Shown here: positions 56,501 to 63,610 of the stretch, piece after piece
Numbering within the stretch: position 1 is the first letter of the stretch
How the letters are laid out: every line of letters starts with the position of its first letter
NCBI GenBank assembly: GCA_900315765.1
Contig: ONAK01000004.1
Coordinates: 1-64,000, forward strand
Reading direction: 5' to 3'
DNA length: 64,000 nt
DNA from: an uncultured Prevotella sp.
GTDB lineage: Bacteria; Bacteroidota; Bacteroidia; Bacteroidales; Bacteroidaceae
Made by a program: the position numbers and the translations under genes
The notes under the pieces: model-generated
The model's input: the letters and a program-made list of their open reading frames with translations, nothing else
Told to the model about the DNA's origin: nothing
The model's database searches: none

Positions 56501-56713
56501 GAAGCGATAGCCATCATAGCGGTTCAGACCATAAGAGGTACCAATCCAGATGAATCCGCGAGAGTCCTGGAACAGATAGTTGATCTGCGAGTTTGACAAG
56601 CCATCGCGCGCATCAAGCCTACGGAACTTCATGTCGGGGATTACTGCTGTAGCAGCACTCACCGACAAGCAAGCCATACATATAATAGAGGTAAACAGTT
56701 GCTTAATATTCAT
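53600..56713 (-). CDS. Propeller-type sensor (HTCS-like) with HATPase but no phospho-acceptor His, receiver or DNA-binding domain
   Basis: After a signal peptide come two-component-regulator propeller repeats to about residue 710 (LDARDGLSNSQINYLFQDSR, GFIWIGTSYGLNRYDG, GDIWLGTLGNGVQKLSPKSG), a Y_Y_Y domain (YVLHVRMLNEDG), one membrane helix near residues 800-825 and a C-terminal HATPase fold (VQMILSNSALFSPTD, SDNGVGIPEGAEESIFDP). The linker (KQWMNEMRAELQKQQESDQK) lacks the HE-x-RTP phospho-acceptor, and the G2 box GMSLFFVKAI lacks the usual GLGL. Ordinary hybrid two-component systems continue with a receiver and an AraC domain; this one ends in an acidic tail. It may signal by protein contact or be a degenerate kinase. 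It has its own promoter at 56756-56785. Confidence 0.85.
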   Translation of the reverse strand: MNIKQLFTSIICMACLSVSAATAVIPDMKFRRLDARDGLSNSQINYLFQDSRGFIWIGTSYGLNRYDGYRFRTYYSDPSDSTTLRNNYVDQIWEDGEGKLWLKQGMNYSVFDPVTEKVNRNPTTILSKWGIKGGIDRFYIDSQKRFWVKTYDEGLYCYNPRKKTHKLIKYGYEPDQINKEYYFSNFAEWNDKLLVTSSDGDMMAIDGDKGKVLWKDDFMKNNGGQPSQAYYCYVDKHSNYWVLTNNRQFIFCQKDKVWYKSLNDYLASVGIAPLAPDMQVWDVCMDQRGWLWLVTDHYGLYVIDTKTAQVKQFVNNRFDATSISENTQKKLMLDKSGNMWIACYRNGLNQYIEKLMGFNTLELGDINTTTVDAAGNFWFGTDNRGIIKYVRATGETEVFDKARCGFASDIMVSSHCAKDGSVWFGTYNGGLIHLSNGQVKNYTMANTNGALLNNNVWSVTEDKWGDIWLGTLGNGVQKLSPKSGKFKYINSHNSTLPGDFITSECWTKKGWLMVGHSEFYSLINPVSGKVVNIKIPAIKGQTAAMATTTCVMEDSRGLVWHGSTAGCCVVDTKTNKQHMLDMNSGLLGSSVVGIVEDHVHTMWVITEHGVSNVVLKKDAQGQWHFNVRSFSSKDGLQQGPYNQRSVSVTPDGLILVGGMNGVDVINPKLITSIDNNETPIFSGLKLFGQQLGIGEAYDGRVILDEDLNVSKELVLRYYESQFTIQLATDKGEMHNTSRFVYQLEGFNDKWIATEENDPNITYMSLHHGSYVLHVRMLNEDGTMGKNEAILNITITPPLLRNRWIMVIFLGIVALGIFIWRKRFLKRQADKTERDYLRMEVMKKQWMNEMRAELQKQQESDQKAQAEELYAQAWSIEETVKKPHDLQHFMKEQCALFKAPLGKHVKFSFFPLANDLTVDFDHDQMAQAVQMILSNSALFSPTDCKIKVFVDKTSTSATIRISDNGVGIPEGAEESIFDPMISDDDSGMSLFFVKAIVEMHGGTIIAENNPSGGSIFTINLPVDEEARAEEAVMMDDDD

Positions 56714-56739
56714 ATATAGAGGTTTTTAAATCTTCCAGT

Positions 56740-56785
56740 AAAAAGTGCGACGTTGCAAAGGTACACTTTTTTTTGAGAATAGCAA
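56740..56785 (-). promoter_or_regulatory. Promoter of the propeller sensor with flanking inverted repeat
   Basis: TTG (56785-56783), a 19-base spacer and TACCTTTG (56763-56756) fit the consensus. An 8-bp perfect inverted repeat, AAAAAGTG (56740-56747) and CACTTTTT (56764-56771), brackets the -7 element and start site and could be an operator. Confidence 0.65.
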
Positions 56786-56804
56786 ACGTTTACAAGTAAT
56801 TTTT

Positions 56805-59450
56805 TTAGAATGAGGCTCTCACCTTCAGTCTGATGCCATGCTTATGGGCTGTTGGCAGCTCGTTATAGTTCAATCGGCGCACATACTCCACGTGTATAAT
56901 CTTGAAGATATTGTGGATACCGACACTAAACTCCATGTATGGACGGTTGGAGTTGATGATATAGCTGCCTTCGGGGAAATACATGAGCATAGGACTGCCT
57001 GCATTCTTGTCGAGATACGGGTTGTTCTTCTCCGACAGTTCGCCCCACAGGATGCGGAAGCCAAACCACTCGCGCCACTTCAGTTTGCGGATGAGTGGGA
57101 TGCGGTTGAGAATCTTTCCGTTCAGGTCCCAATAGAGCTGACCAGACAGGAAGCGGTCGGTGGGGAACTCCATGTTGTTGATAGACTCGAAAGTATAGTC
57201 CTGTACGATATACGAGAGGTTAGTCTCGGGCATGATGAGCAATGGGAAGGGTACCTTCTCCCACTCTATACCACCCTTGATCTTGAAGTCCATCTTACCC
57301 CACGAATTGAGCCAGAAGCGCTTGTAGATAGAAGCCTCGGTATAGTTATAGCTATACTCTCCGCCAAGTACACCCCTGAGTCCGAGGGTATGACTGACTG
57401 TGAACACGGGCGCATCGAGATTGATAGGCAATCGGCGCTGCTTGGTGTTGATAAAGGTCTCACCCGGTGCGAAGCGCAACTCAGCACGCAGCTCAGTGGT
57501 TCTGATCTTCTGACTGGGAATACTGTTTGCACTTGAGGCAGGCGATGCCGGATTGCTCCAGTTAGTCCATCTGCTCCTGTCGCCATCCTCTGACAATGGG
57601 ATGAAATACAGGTTGCCACAGGCCTCGTTCTCCTCGGTCTTAAACTGCAAGGTGGTGCGGAATCCCCAGTCCTCCTCACGTTCAAAGGTCAGCGTCTGAC
57701 GGTTATAGAACATCATCTTGTCGACCTTGCTCCACTTGAAAGCGGTAAACACGTTATCCTTATCGGTACGCATGAACTTATCGGATGGCGACATCACATC
57801 GTAGGTTGACGAGAAGGTGAGTGTGCGCTGCGGGAACTCGCGGGGCAGGTACTCCTTCTTATTGAACGACCAGATGACATCGCCCTTGTAATACCACTTC
57901 TTAGAGCCCCATCCACGGGCCACATAGCCACGCAGGAACAGGTTGGAGTCGAGATTGGCCGTGGTCTGGGCAGAGATACGGGTACGGATGCCATCAATGA
58001 CATTCTTGGTGATCATGGTGTTGATAGGACCGATATCCACCTTGCTCGGATTTTTCTTGGTTCCCGTCTCCACAAAGTTCTCGATGAGTGCCTTGAGTCC
58101 GAAGATGATATACTTAAAGCCCTTGATATTCTCGATGTTACTGATGAACGAGCCCATCTGACTCTCGCTCTTGGTAAGTTCTACCTGGCGATACTGATTC
58201 CAGAACTCGTCGCTACGCATCATAGCGTTGACATCCTTCACCTCCTTCTTGGAGCCTTTAAAGAGCTGTTTGGGCAGTTCATCGAAGGCATAGTCGGTGA
58301 TGCGGGTGTTACGTATCACCGCCAGTTTCTGCAGGAAGCTGGCCACTTTGATCTCGGTGAACATATCGTCGACACTCAGCACCCAACTGCCATCGGGCAA
58401 CTGCGTGAACTCCTGCACTACCTGCATATTCTCTACCCAGTTCACATCGCTCTTCTTAGGGATGGTCATCTCGCAGCGCTTGACCTGCCAACTGCTGTCG
58501 GCCAGGATATACAGGTCGCCACGGAAACCAAAGTCCTGTTGGTTGTTGGGCAGGAAGTGGAGCTGGAAACACAGGTCCTTATCGACGTACAGCGTGTCTT
58601 CGATATAAAAGCGGTAGAACCCGATGGCATCTTTTCCGATAGGCGATGTAAACGGGTACTGCAGCATGCGCACCTGGTCATCGTAGATGTTCACATCGGT
58701 AAACACCTCTTTCATCACCGTGTTGAGGATATCGCCAGTCTGTATCAGGTCATTGATACCCTGTGTATTGATACCTTTGATGATGGTCTTCTCATCGTGC
58801 GGTTTCTTACGATAGATTTTCTGCGACACGGTTTCATCGACACTGATGGGCAGAATCAGTTTATTGTTATAGGGACAAGCCTCTATCTGGTCGATGAGCC
58901 ACTGTTTCTTCTTGTATTTCGGTGAGTCGAGAACCTCCGGTCTGAAATCGTTCAGCGCCAGGGTTAGCTTCTGATATTTGTTATACTGATAGAAGTCGCG
59001 ATTGTCGAGATGGGTTTGTTTCTTGGCCGCAATCACCTTTTTCATCATCTCTACAGCCGGGTTGTTCTTACGACTGTAGCGCTGACGTTTGGTCTTGATG
59101 GTTACCTCCTTCAGCATCTTGTTGTCGGTCTTCAGACTAATCTTGATGTTACTCTTGATACCAGAGTTTACATTCACCGTCTGTGACACATAACCCACAG
59201 AGGTGAATGTCAGCTGCCAACCATTGTGGCGCGTGATCTGGAAGTTACCGTCAATATCTGATGCCACACCTACTCCATGGCCCAGGTACTGGGCACTGGC
59301 AAAAGGTATAGGCTCACCGGTCTTGGCATCAATAATCTGACCGGTTATCATCTGCTGTGCATCAGCAGTGATTAGTGAACAGTGAATAGTGAATAGTATC
59401 ACTACTAGTCTCAGCATCCACTGCGTTTTACTTTGGTTATTTCTCTTCAT
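56805..59450 (-). CDS. DUF5686 outer-membrane protein with carboxypeptidase-regulatory-like domain
   Basis: A signal peptide leads into a CarboxypepD_reg-like domain (MITGQIIDAKTGEPIPFASA, LTFTSVGYVSQTVNV) and a long DUF5686 region ending as an outer-membrane barrel (VEYVRRLNYNELPTAHKHGI, terminal Phe). DUF5686 proteins resemble TonB-family barrels without a plug; their job is unknown. The hydrophobic core of the signal peptide (VILFTIHCSLITA) is encoded by a copy of the TTCACTATTCACT-type repeat at 59368-59402. The start overlaps the end of the HAD gene by 14 bases, linking it to the lipid head-group genes upstream. Confidence 0.85.
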   Translation of the reverse strand: MKRNNQSKTQWMLRLVVILFTIHCSLITADAQQMITGQIIDAKTGEPIPFASAQYLGHGVGVASDIDGNFQITRHNGWQLTFTSVGYVSQTVNVNSGIKSNIKISLKTDNKMLKEVTIKTKRQRYSRKNNPAVEMMKKVIAAKKQTHLDNRDFYQYNKYQKLTLALNDFRPEVLDSPKYKKKQWLIDQIEACPYNNKLILPISVDETVSQKIYRKKPHDEKTIIKGINTQGINDLIQTGDILNTVMKEVFTDVNIYDDQVRMLQYPFTSPIGKDAIGFYRFYIEDTLYVDKDLCFQLHFLPNNQQDFGFRGDLYILADSSWQVKRCEMTIPKKSDVNWVENMQVVQEFTQLPDGSWVLSVDDMFTEIKVASFLQKLAVIRNTRITDYAFDELPKQLFKGSKKEVKDVNAMMRSDEFWNQYRQVELTKSESQMGSFISNIENIKGFKYIIFGLKALIENFVETGTKKNPSKVDIGPINTMITKNVIDGIRTRISAQTTANLDSNLFLRGYVARGWGSKKWYYKGDVIWSFNKKEYLPREFPQRTLTFSSTYDVMSPSDKFMRTDKDNVFTAFKWSKVDKMMFYNRQTLTFEREEDWGFRTTLQFKTEENEACGNLYFIPLSEDGDRSRWTNWSNPASPASSANSIPSQKIRTTELRAELRFAPGETFINTKQRRLPINLDAPVFTVSHTLGLRGVLGGEYSYNYTEASIYKRFWLNSWGKMDFKIKGGIEWEKVPFPLLIMPETNLSYIVQDYTFESINNMEFPTDRFLSGQLYWDLNGKILNRIPLIRKLKWREWFGFRILWGELSEKNNPYLDKNAGSPMLMYFPEGSYIINSNRPYMEFSVGIHNIFKIIHVEYVRRLNYNELPTAHKHGIRLKVRASF
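59368..59402. repeat. TTCACTATTCACT-type repeat inside a signal-peptide coding region
   Basis: AGTGAACAGTGAATAGTGAA and flanks form short tandem units related to those at 52550-52593. They encode FTIHCSLIT in the signal peptide of the DUF5686 protein. Confidence 0.8.
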
Positions 59451-60141
59451 TATTGTCTAATATCTGTGTTAAGTCTGTTATCACTTTTCCGGCTGGCGAC
59501 TCATCTACAGGGTCGTTAGTCCAGCCTTCGCCTTTAAACCAGATGGTGTGGCAACCAGCCTTGGCAGCAGGAATAATATCCTTATCCATGCTGTCGCCCA
59601 CCACCACAACCTCGTCGGGTTGCATACCAAGTGCCTCGACACCCAGGGTGAAAATCTGAGGGTCGGGTTTGCGAACACCCACTACTGCACTCTCAATGAT
59701 GGTATCAAAGATGCCATCGAACTTGAACTCTTGAAGCACAGTGGCGATGTTGCCATAGAAATTGCTGACCAATACCATGGGATAGTGCTGTTTGAGTTGC
59801 AGCAACACCTCGCGACTCTTGGTGGTCTCTTTGCAGGTGATGGCGTAGAGATCATCCGTGAGTTTTTTTAGATAATAAGAGACAGAAGAAACATCATTTT
59901 TCTCCTGGAGATACTCCAGCTGGATGCGGATTTTGGTTTCTATCGTTTTATAGAACGTGAAATCGGGCTGGATGATGGGGTTCTTGCCAAGGGTACGCTC
60001 GGCATGCACATAGGCATCGCGGAAGTCGGCCTCGCTCACCGGCACCTGCAGGCGCTCATAAGCATGCCAGATGACCTTGCCCCAGTGCTGACCACCAGTA
60101 TCAAGTGTTCCACCGTAATCAAAAATGTAACCTTTTACCAT
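59437..60141 (-). CDS. HAD-superfamily phosphatase
   Basis: The N-terminus YIFDYGGTLDTGGQH is a HAD motif I in which the first Asp nucleophile is present and the acid/base Asp two residues later is Gly (DYGGT); many HAD proteins of this branch share that change. Motif II is MVLVSNFYG, Lys is in VGVRKPDPQIFTLG, and motif IV is VVVVGDSMDKDIIPA. Next to a CDP-alcohol phosphatidyltransferase it may remove a phosphate from the lipid head group, as a phosphatidylglycerophosphate- or phosphatidylinositol-phosphate-type phosphatase would. That is inferred from position. Confidence 0.82.
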   Translation of the reverse strand: MVKGYIFDYGGTLDTGGQHWGKVIWHAYERLQVPVSEADFRDAYVHAERTLGKNPIIQPDFTFYKTIETKIRIQLEYLQEKNDVSSVSYYLKKLTDDLYAITCKETTKSREVLLQLKQHYPMVLVSNFYGNIATVLQEFKFDGIFDTIIESAVVGVRKPDPQIFTLGVEALGMQPDEVVVVGDSMDKDIIPAAKAGCHTIWFKGEGWTNDPVDESPAGKVITDLTQILDNNEEK

Positions 60142-60142
60142 T

Positions 60143-60175
60143 CTAAAATGTAAAAATTAGAAAATGTAAAAATTA
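60143..60175. repeat. Two copies of AAAATGTAAAAATTA between genes
   Basis: AAAATGTAAAAATTAG and AAAATGTAAAAATTAA stand side by side between the HAD and CDP-alcohol genes. The same motif in reverse orientation appears at 61089-61129 and 61904-61938. Confidence 0.85.
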
Positions 60176-60179
60176 ACAC

Positions 60180-61079
60180 TTACAACTTGGCACAGAGCGC
60201 CTCGTGCTTGGTGTGCATGTACATATACATCGCCTGGAAAACGGTGAGTTCAACGAGAGGATATACCCATGGACAATCCAACAGACAGGTGACATAGATG
60301 GTGATGGCACGGGTATTGAATGTCAACAGATTGGTGTACTTCATCAGGGGACGACTGCCTGCGAGGAACTGCTGACGAACAGTCTCATTGGGGTTCTGCT
60401 TCCATCGAGCGATGAACTTCTGGAACTCGGGGGTACGTTTCTCCTGACTCTTGCAGTAGTTGGCATAGTTGAAATAGAAGGTACGTGCCAACAGATCGCT
60501 CTTGGGCAGCGACTCATAGGTCTCACGCTGCTGTTTGTAGTTATCAAGCTCAGAACCCTCCTTACCCAATAGGAAGAACAGGTGTATCTGACGGTAGTAA
60601 TCAGCCAGAGAACTCTGATCGGAGTGAAACAGGAATCCTGCCACAGCGCACAGCACAAAGCCCCAGATGCCCCAGTTGGTATCCAAGAAAGGCATGGGCT
60701 GGTCCCACAGACGGTATACGATACCCAGGTAGATGCTCACAAACCACAGGTCGCCAGCAAACCCATCGAGCATACGTCCTATCAGGGTTTTCTTGCCTGT
60801 GATGCGGGCCATCTGCCCATCAGTAGAATCGCAGAAATTAGCAAACATCAGCAGCAACACGCCATAGATGTTATGCATCAGATCGGTGTAAGAGAACATG
60901 ACGCCTGCGCCTACACCCAAGAATATAGATATGATCGTGATCACGTTGGGGTGGACATCCAGTTTGTTCCAGAACAACGCAAACGCCAATCCTATGGGAC
61001 GTGTAAAATGCACATCCAACCACTCTTCAGTATCTTCTGATTTAAATGATAATTTCAATAATTCCTTAAAACTTGCCAT
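60180..61079 (-). CDS. CDP-alcohol phosphatidyltransferase family protein
   Basis: The signature FCDSTDGQMARITGKKTLIG then RMLDGFAGD matches D-x2-DG-x2-AR-x8-G-x3-D, but the final Asp is displaced by one residue (D-x4-D instead of D-x3-D). About six membrane helices surround it (ITIISIFLGVGAGVMFSYTD, WGIWGFVLCAVAGFLF). This family joins an alcohol or alcohol phosphate to a CDP-linked partner to make phospholipids. Flanking nucleotidyltransferase, ATP-grasp and HAD phosphatase genes suggest a special head group. Length (299) is longer than PgsA because of a soluble insert after residue 165 (GSELDNYKQQRETYESLPKS). Confidence 0.88.
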   Translation of the reverse strand: MASFKELLKLSFKSEDTEEWLDVHFTRPIGLAFALFWNKLDVHPNVITIISIFLGVGAGVMFSYTDLMHNIYGVLLLMFANFCDSTDGQMARITGKKTLIGRMLDGFAGDLWFVSIYLGIVYRLWDQPMPFLDTNWGIWGFVLCAVAGFLFHSDQSSLADYYRQIHLFFLLGKEGSELDNYKQQRETYESLPKSDLLARTFYFNYANYCKSQEKRTPEFQKFIARWKQNPNETVRQQFLAGSRPLMKYTNLLTFNTRAITIYVTCLLDCPWVYPLVELTVFQAMYMYMHTKHEALCAKL

Positions 61080-61088
61080 TATTATCCT

Positions 61089-61129
61089 AATTTTTACATT
61101 GTCTCATTTTTTAATTTTTACATTGTCTC
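61089..61129. repeat. Direct repeat AATTTTTACATTGTCTC covering a stop codon
   Basis: The 17-base sequence AATTTTTACATTGTCTC occurs at 61089-61105 and again at 61113-61129. The second copy encodes the last three residues (ETM) and stop codon of the ATP-grasp gene on the minus strand. Confidence 0.9.
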
Positions 61130-61894
61130 TACAAGAGACGCTATCGCTGTGGCTGCTTCTTCACGACAGCGGGAGAAGCTGGGCCAATCGTTGAAGTCGA
61201 TGATACAGAACGAACCATTCTCACTGACGATACAGTCGCCACCATACACCTTTATGCCAACAGTCTTAGCCAACTGTTCAACACAGGCCTGCATTGTCCC
61301 TGACTCGAACGGGAAATGACGGGCCTCGCCATTGCGGCGCTCATCGCCGAACTTAGAATCACCATCGTCGGTGGGATAGAAATAGCGGAAGAACCCGGTG
61401 CCGGCAACCCCATAGAACTTAACCAGATCGCCTGGCACATGGGCACTGATGGTATACTGGGTGATGCCACGCTCTTCAAACTCATGTATCTTGCACTCCA
61501 GCTCGCCCTTGGTAACCGCATACTGTACATCGTCCTTACCCTGGGCTGCTGCATCGCCTCGCTTCAGCCAGTAGCCATAGTTGCCCTGACGCGGAGGCAT
61601 GGGCATACCTATATGCTGCATGATGGTTTCGAGTTTGCATCGCGAGCAGTTCTCTATACCCAATGAGGAATTAATAGCGTTCAGATTCCTTAGTTTGTCT
61701 AAGGTCTCAGGCAGTCGACCCATGCTCATGACATGGTCATACTGCTCAGGTGCAAACGGCTGTTCCTCACTGACGATGTCAACCTGATGACCAGCAGTCA
61801 TCAGTCGGACAGCTACAGAATCCAGTATCGCCCTATCCTTCTCTACCGAGTTTGGAGAGAATATCTCAGCCCGTTGTACTAATAATATCTTCAC
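61118..61894 (-). CDS. ATP-grasp domain protein of unknown substrate
   Basis: The N-terminus (MKILLVQRAEIFSPNSVEKD, VDIVSEEQPFAPEQYDHVMS) is a pre-ATP-grasp fold and the C-terminus has VKVYGGDCIVSENGSFCIID-like strand FCIIDFNDWPSFSRCR with the metal-binding Asp/Asn pair of ATP-grasp enzymes; the middle lysine region is WLKRGD and GVAGTGFFRYFYPTDDGDSK. It is short (258). The start codon is GTG at 61894; no better ATG is nearby. It lies between the nucleotidyltransferase and the CDP-alcohol transferase genes. It may ligate or activate a group on the head alcohol; the substrate cannot be told. Confidence 0.72.
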   Translation of the reverse strand: MKILLVQRAEIFSPNSVEKDRAILDSVAVRLMTAGHQVDIVSEEQPFAPEQYDHVMSMGRLPETLDKLRNLNAINSSLGIENCSRCKLETIMQHIGMPMPPRQGNYGYWLKRGDAAAQGKDDVQYAVTKGELECKIHEFEERGITQYTISAHVPGDLVKFYGVAGTGFFRYFYPTDDGDSKFGDERRNGEARHFPFESGTMQACVEQLAKTVGIKVYGGDCIVSENGSFCIIDFNDWPSFSRCREEAATAIASLVETM

Positions 61895-61903
61895 GCTCCA
61901 ATT

Positions 61904-61938
61904 ATTACATTTTTACATTTTCCAATTTTTACATTGTC
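61904..61938. repeat. ATTTTTACATT-type repeat pair covering a stop codon
   Basis: ATTACATTTTTACATTTTCC is followed by AATTTTTACATTGTC (61924-61938), which gives the last residues (TM) and stop of the nucleotidyltransferase gene, as in the neighbouring ATP-grasp gene. Confidence 0.85.
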
Positions 61939-62639
61939 AAAAAGTCCTCGGCTTTTTGAATATCACTGGCGTGATCGATATCCAGCACCTTAGAGAAGCC
62001 ATAAGCCTTCAGTTGAAGCCCATCGCTGACCAGTGCACGCTGGAAATTACGCATCCTGCTGTCGCCACGCTCAATGCATCGGCGCAGGGTGTCGATACTC
62101 TTCGGTGTGAGACCATAGATGCCCCCACTGATGTATTTGGGATGGTCGCAAGTGTCATAGAAACCTGTGATAGCCATCTCTCCGGTAGTACCGACATACA
62201 GCGGTTTCTCATCGTCGATATAGTCGGTCACGCCCATCAAGCCATCGCACTCACCTGCCTCAACCGACTGACTGAAGGTGCTGGCATAGACTTTGAACTC
62301 ATCCTCGCGGAAAATGGTATCTACCGTGGTCAGGATAAACGGCTCATCGCCGAGCCACTGACTGAGTTCCCACATGCTGTGCATAGAGCTGGGCGTGCTC
62401 TTCACAAGATACTTCAGGGGCACACGTCGTGCCTCTGCTATCTGTTTGAGATGTTCGGCAACAGCCGTCATCTGCTCATTACATATCACGCATATCTCGC
62501 TGGCATTGTTATCCATAAACACGCGTATCAGTCGGTCTATCAGCATTTCGCCGCCCACTTTCACCAGGGGCTTCGGCGCTGCCACACCTTCCTGCACCAA
62601 TCGCGATCCTTCGCCAGCAGCTATTATTGCATACTTCAT
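61929..62639 (-). CDS. Sugar/alcohol-phosphate nucleotidyltransferase
   Basis: MKYAIIAAGEGSRLVQEGVA followed by PKPLVKVGGEMLIDRLIRVF is a classic NTP_transferase start, and ILTTVDTIF is the metal-binding strand. At 236 residues it resembles small cytidylyl- or guanylyltransferases, such as inositol-1-phosphate cytidylyltransferase of archaea, more than RmlA. I chose ATG 62639; the GTG at 62645 is in frame but unnecessary. It is first in the head-group operon. Together with the CDP-alcohol transferase it could form a CDP-alcohol and use it; which alcohol is unknown. Confidence 0.85.
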   Translation of the reverse strand: MKYAIIAAGEGSRLVQEGVAAPKPLVKVGGEMLIDRLIRVFMDNNASEICVICNEQMTAVAEHLKQIAEARRVPLKYLVKSTPSSMHSMWELSQWLGDEPFILTTVDTIFREDEFKVYASTFSQSVEAGECDGLMGVTDYIDDEKPLYVGTTGEMAITGFYDTCDHPKYISGGIYGLTPKSIDTLRRCIERGDSRMRNFQRALVSDGLQLKAYGFSKVLDIDHASDIQKAEDFLTM

Positions 62640-62663
62640 CTTCACAAACTAAATCTAATTCAG

Positions 62664-62710
62664 AGTGCAAAGATAGACATTTCTTATGAAACGACGAAAA
62701 CTTTGCACTC
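62664..62710. promoter_or_regulatory. 10-bp inverted repeat with a -7 element upstream of the head-group operon
   Basis: GAGTGCAAAG (62664-62673) and CTTTGCACTC (62701-62710) are perfect inverted copies 27 bases apart. TATCTTTG on the minus strand (62675-62668) overlaps the left arm and fits the -7 consensus about 30 bases before the ATG at 62639. No TTG is seen at -33, so an activator could be needed. Confidence 0.5.
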
Positions 62711-62752
62711 TTATTTAGGTTTTATTATCATAAAAACAAAAAAAAGTAGAGC

Positions 62753-63535
62753 TTAACGCCCTACCTTTAAGTCACTGGAGTTGATATCACCCGAGCCTCG
62801 TTTTCGCATTTCATAATGCTGAACCCGACCCTTTAGATTGATGTCGCCTGAGCCTTGGAGGTCGGCATTGACCGTCCCACAACCACTGATAAACTCAATA
62901 TCGATATCACCCGAGCCACGCAACTGGAGCTGGGTATTGACTGCATTCATCTGTCGGATATCCAGATCGCCCGAGCCTATGAGGGTGGCAGATGTCTCAC
63001 GGGTGTCGAGATGCTCAATATCCAAGTCGCCTGAACCTACCAGCTCTGCATCGCAGCGATCGCATACGACATCAGTGAACCTGACATCGCCCGAGCCCTT
63101 CAGTCGGATGTTAAGCACATCGGTATCTACAGGACTCTCGCTGATAAAATCGCCTGAGCCACTGAGGGTTACACCAACAAGATCGGGTGAAGAGACATAT
63201 ACAGCGAGTTCTTTATTGCCACCGAAACTCACATTTACGATACCCAGTTTACCCTTGTTGCGGATAGTGAGGGTGTTACCATTGACATCGGTAAGGATAT
63301 TAGAGACAAGGTCTTTGGGGCCCTTTACACGTACAGAGAAACTATCGGCCTGCGTATAATACACCGTGGGAGAGCCGATGACCTCAATCTTCTCGAAGCC
63401 ACGGATATCGCGTGTAGAGACATTCACCTCGTCGGAGGTGGTATAGCTCAAATTAAAACCACTGTTACCACAGGTGCTGCAAGAGCTCATAGCCATGACC
63501 ACAAGGCCCAAAACAGGAAGCATGATCTTTTTCAT
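62753..63535 (-). CDS. DUF2807 (putative auto-transporter adhesin head) lipoprotein
   Basis: The signal peptide MKKIMLPVLGLVVMAMSSC ends in a lipobox Cys. DISTRDIRGF-type start (VSTRDIRGFEKIEVIGSPTV) and a beta-helix follow, in which GSGD recurs about every 20 residues (LSGSGDFISE, LKGSGDVRFT, LVGSGDLDIE, LIGSGDLDIR, LRGSGDIDIE, LQGSGDINLK, RGSGDIN). This is the DUF2807/GIN pattern, common in Bacteroidota envelopes and of unknown function. I chose ATG 63535 over 63544 because it begins the signal peptide. Confidence 0.88.
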   Translation of the reverse strand: MKKIMLPVLGLVVMAMSSCSTCGNSGFNLSYTTSDEVNVSTRDIRGFEKIEVIGSPTVYYTQADSFSVRVKGPKDLVSNILTDVNGNTLTIRNKGKLGIVNVSFGGNKELAVYVSSPDLVGVTLSGSGDFISESPVDTDVLNIRLKGSGDVRFTDVVCDRCDAELVGSGDLDIEHLDTRETSATLIGSGDLDIRQMNAVNTQLQLRGSGDIDIEFISGCGTVNADLQGSGDINLKGRVQHYEMRKRGSGDINSSDLKVGR

Positions 63536-63610
63536 ATCGAACATTATTTAAACATTTCTACTCGTTTGACGGAACGATTGTAGAAAAAGTTGCACGCATA
63601 AGAAAAAAAA

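Noticed and set aside
53600..56713. Standard hybrid two-component regulator
   Set aside because: Receiver and AraC domains are absent and the phospho-accepting His motif is missing.
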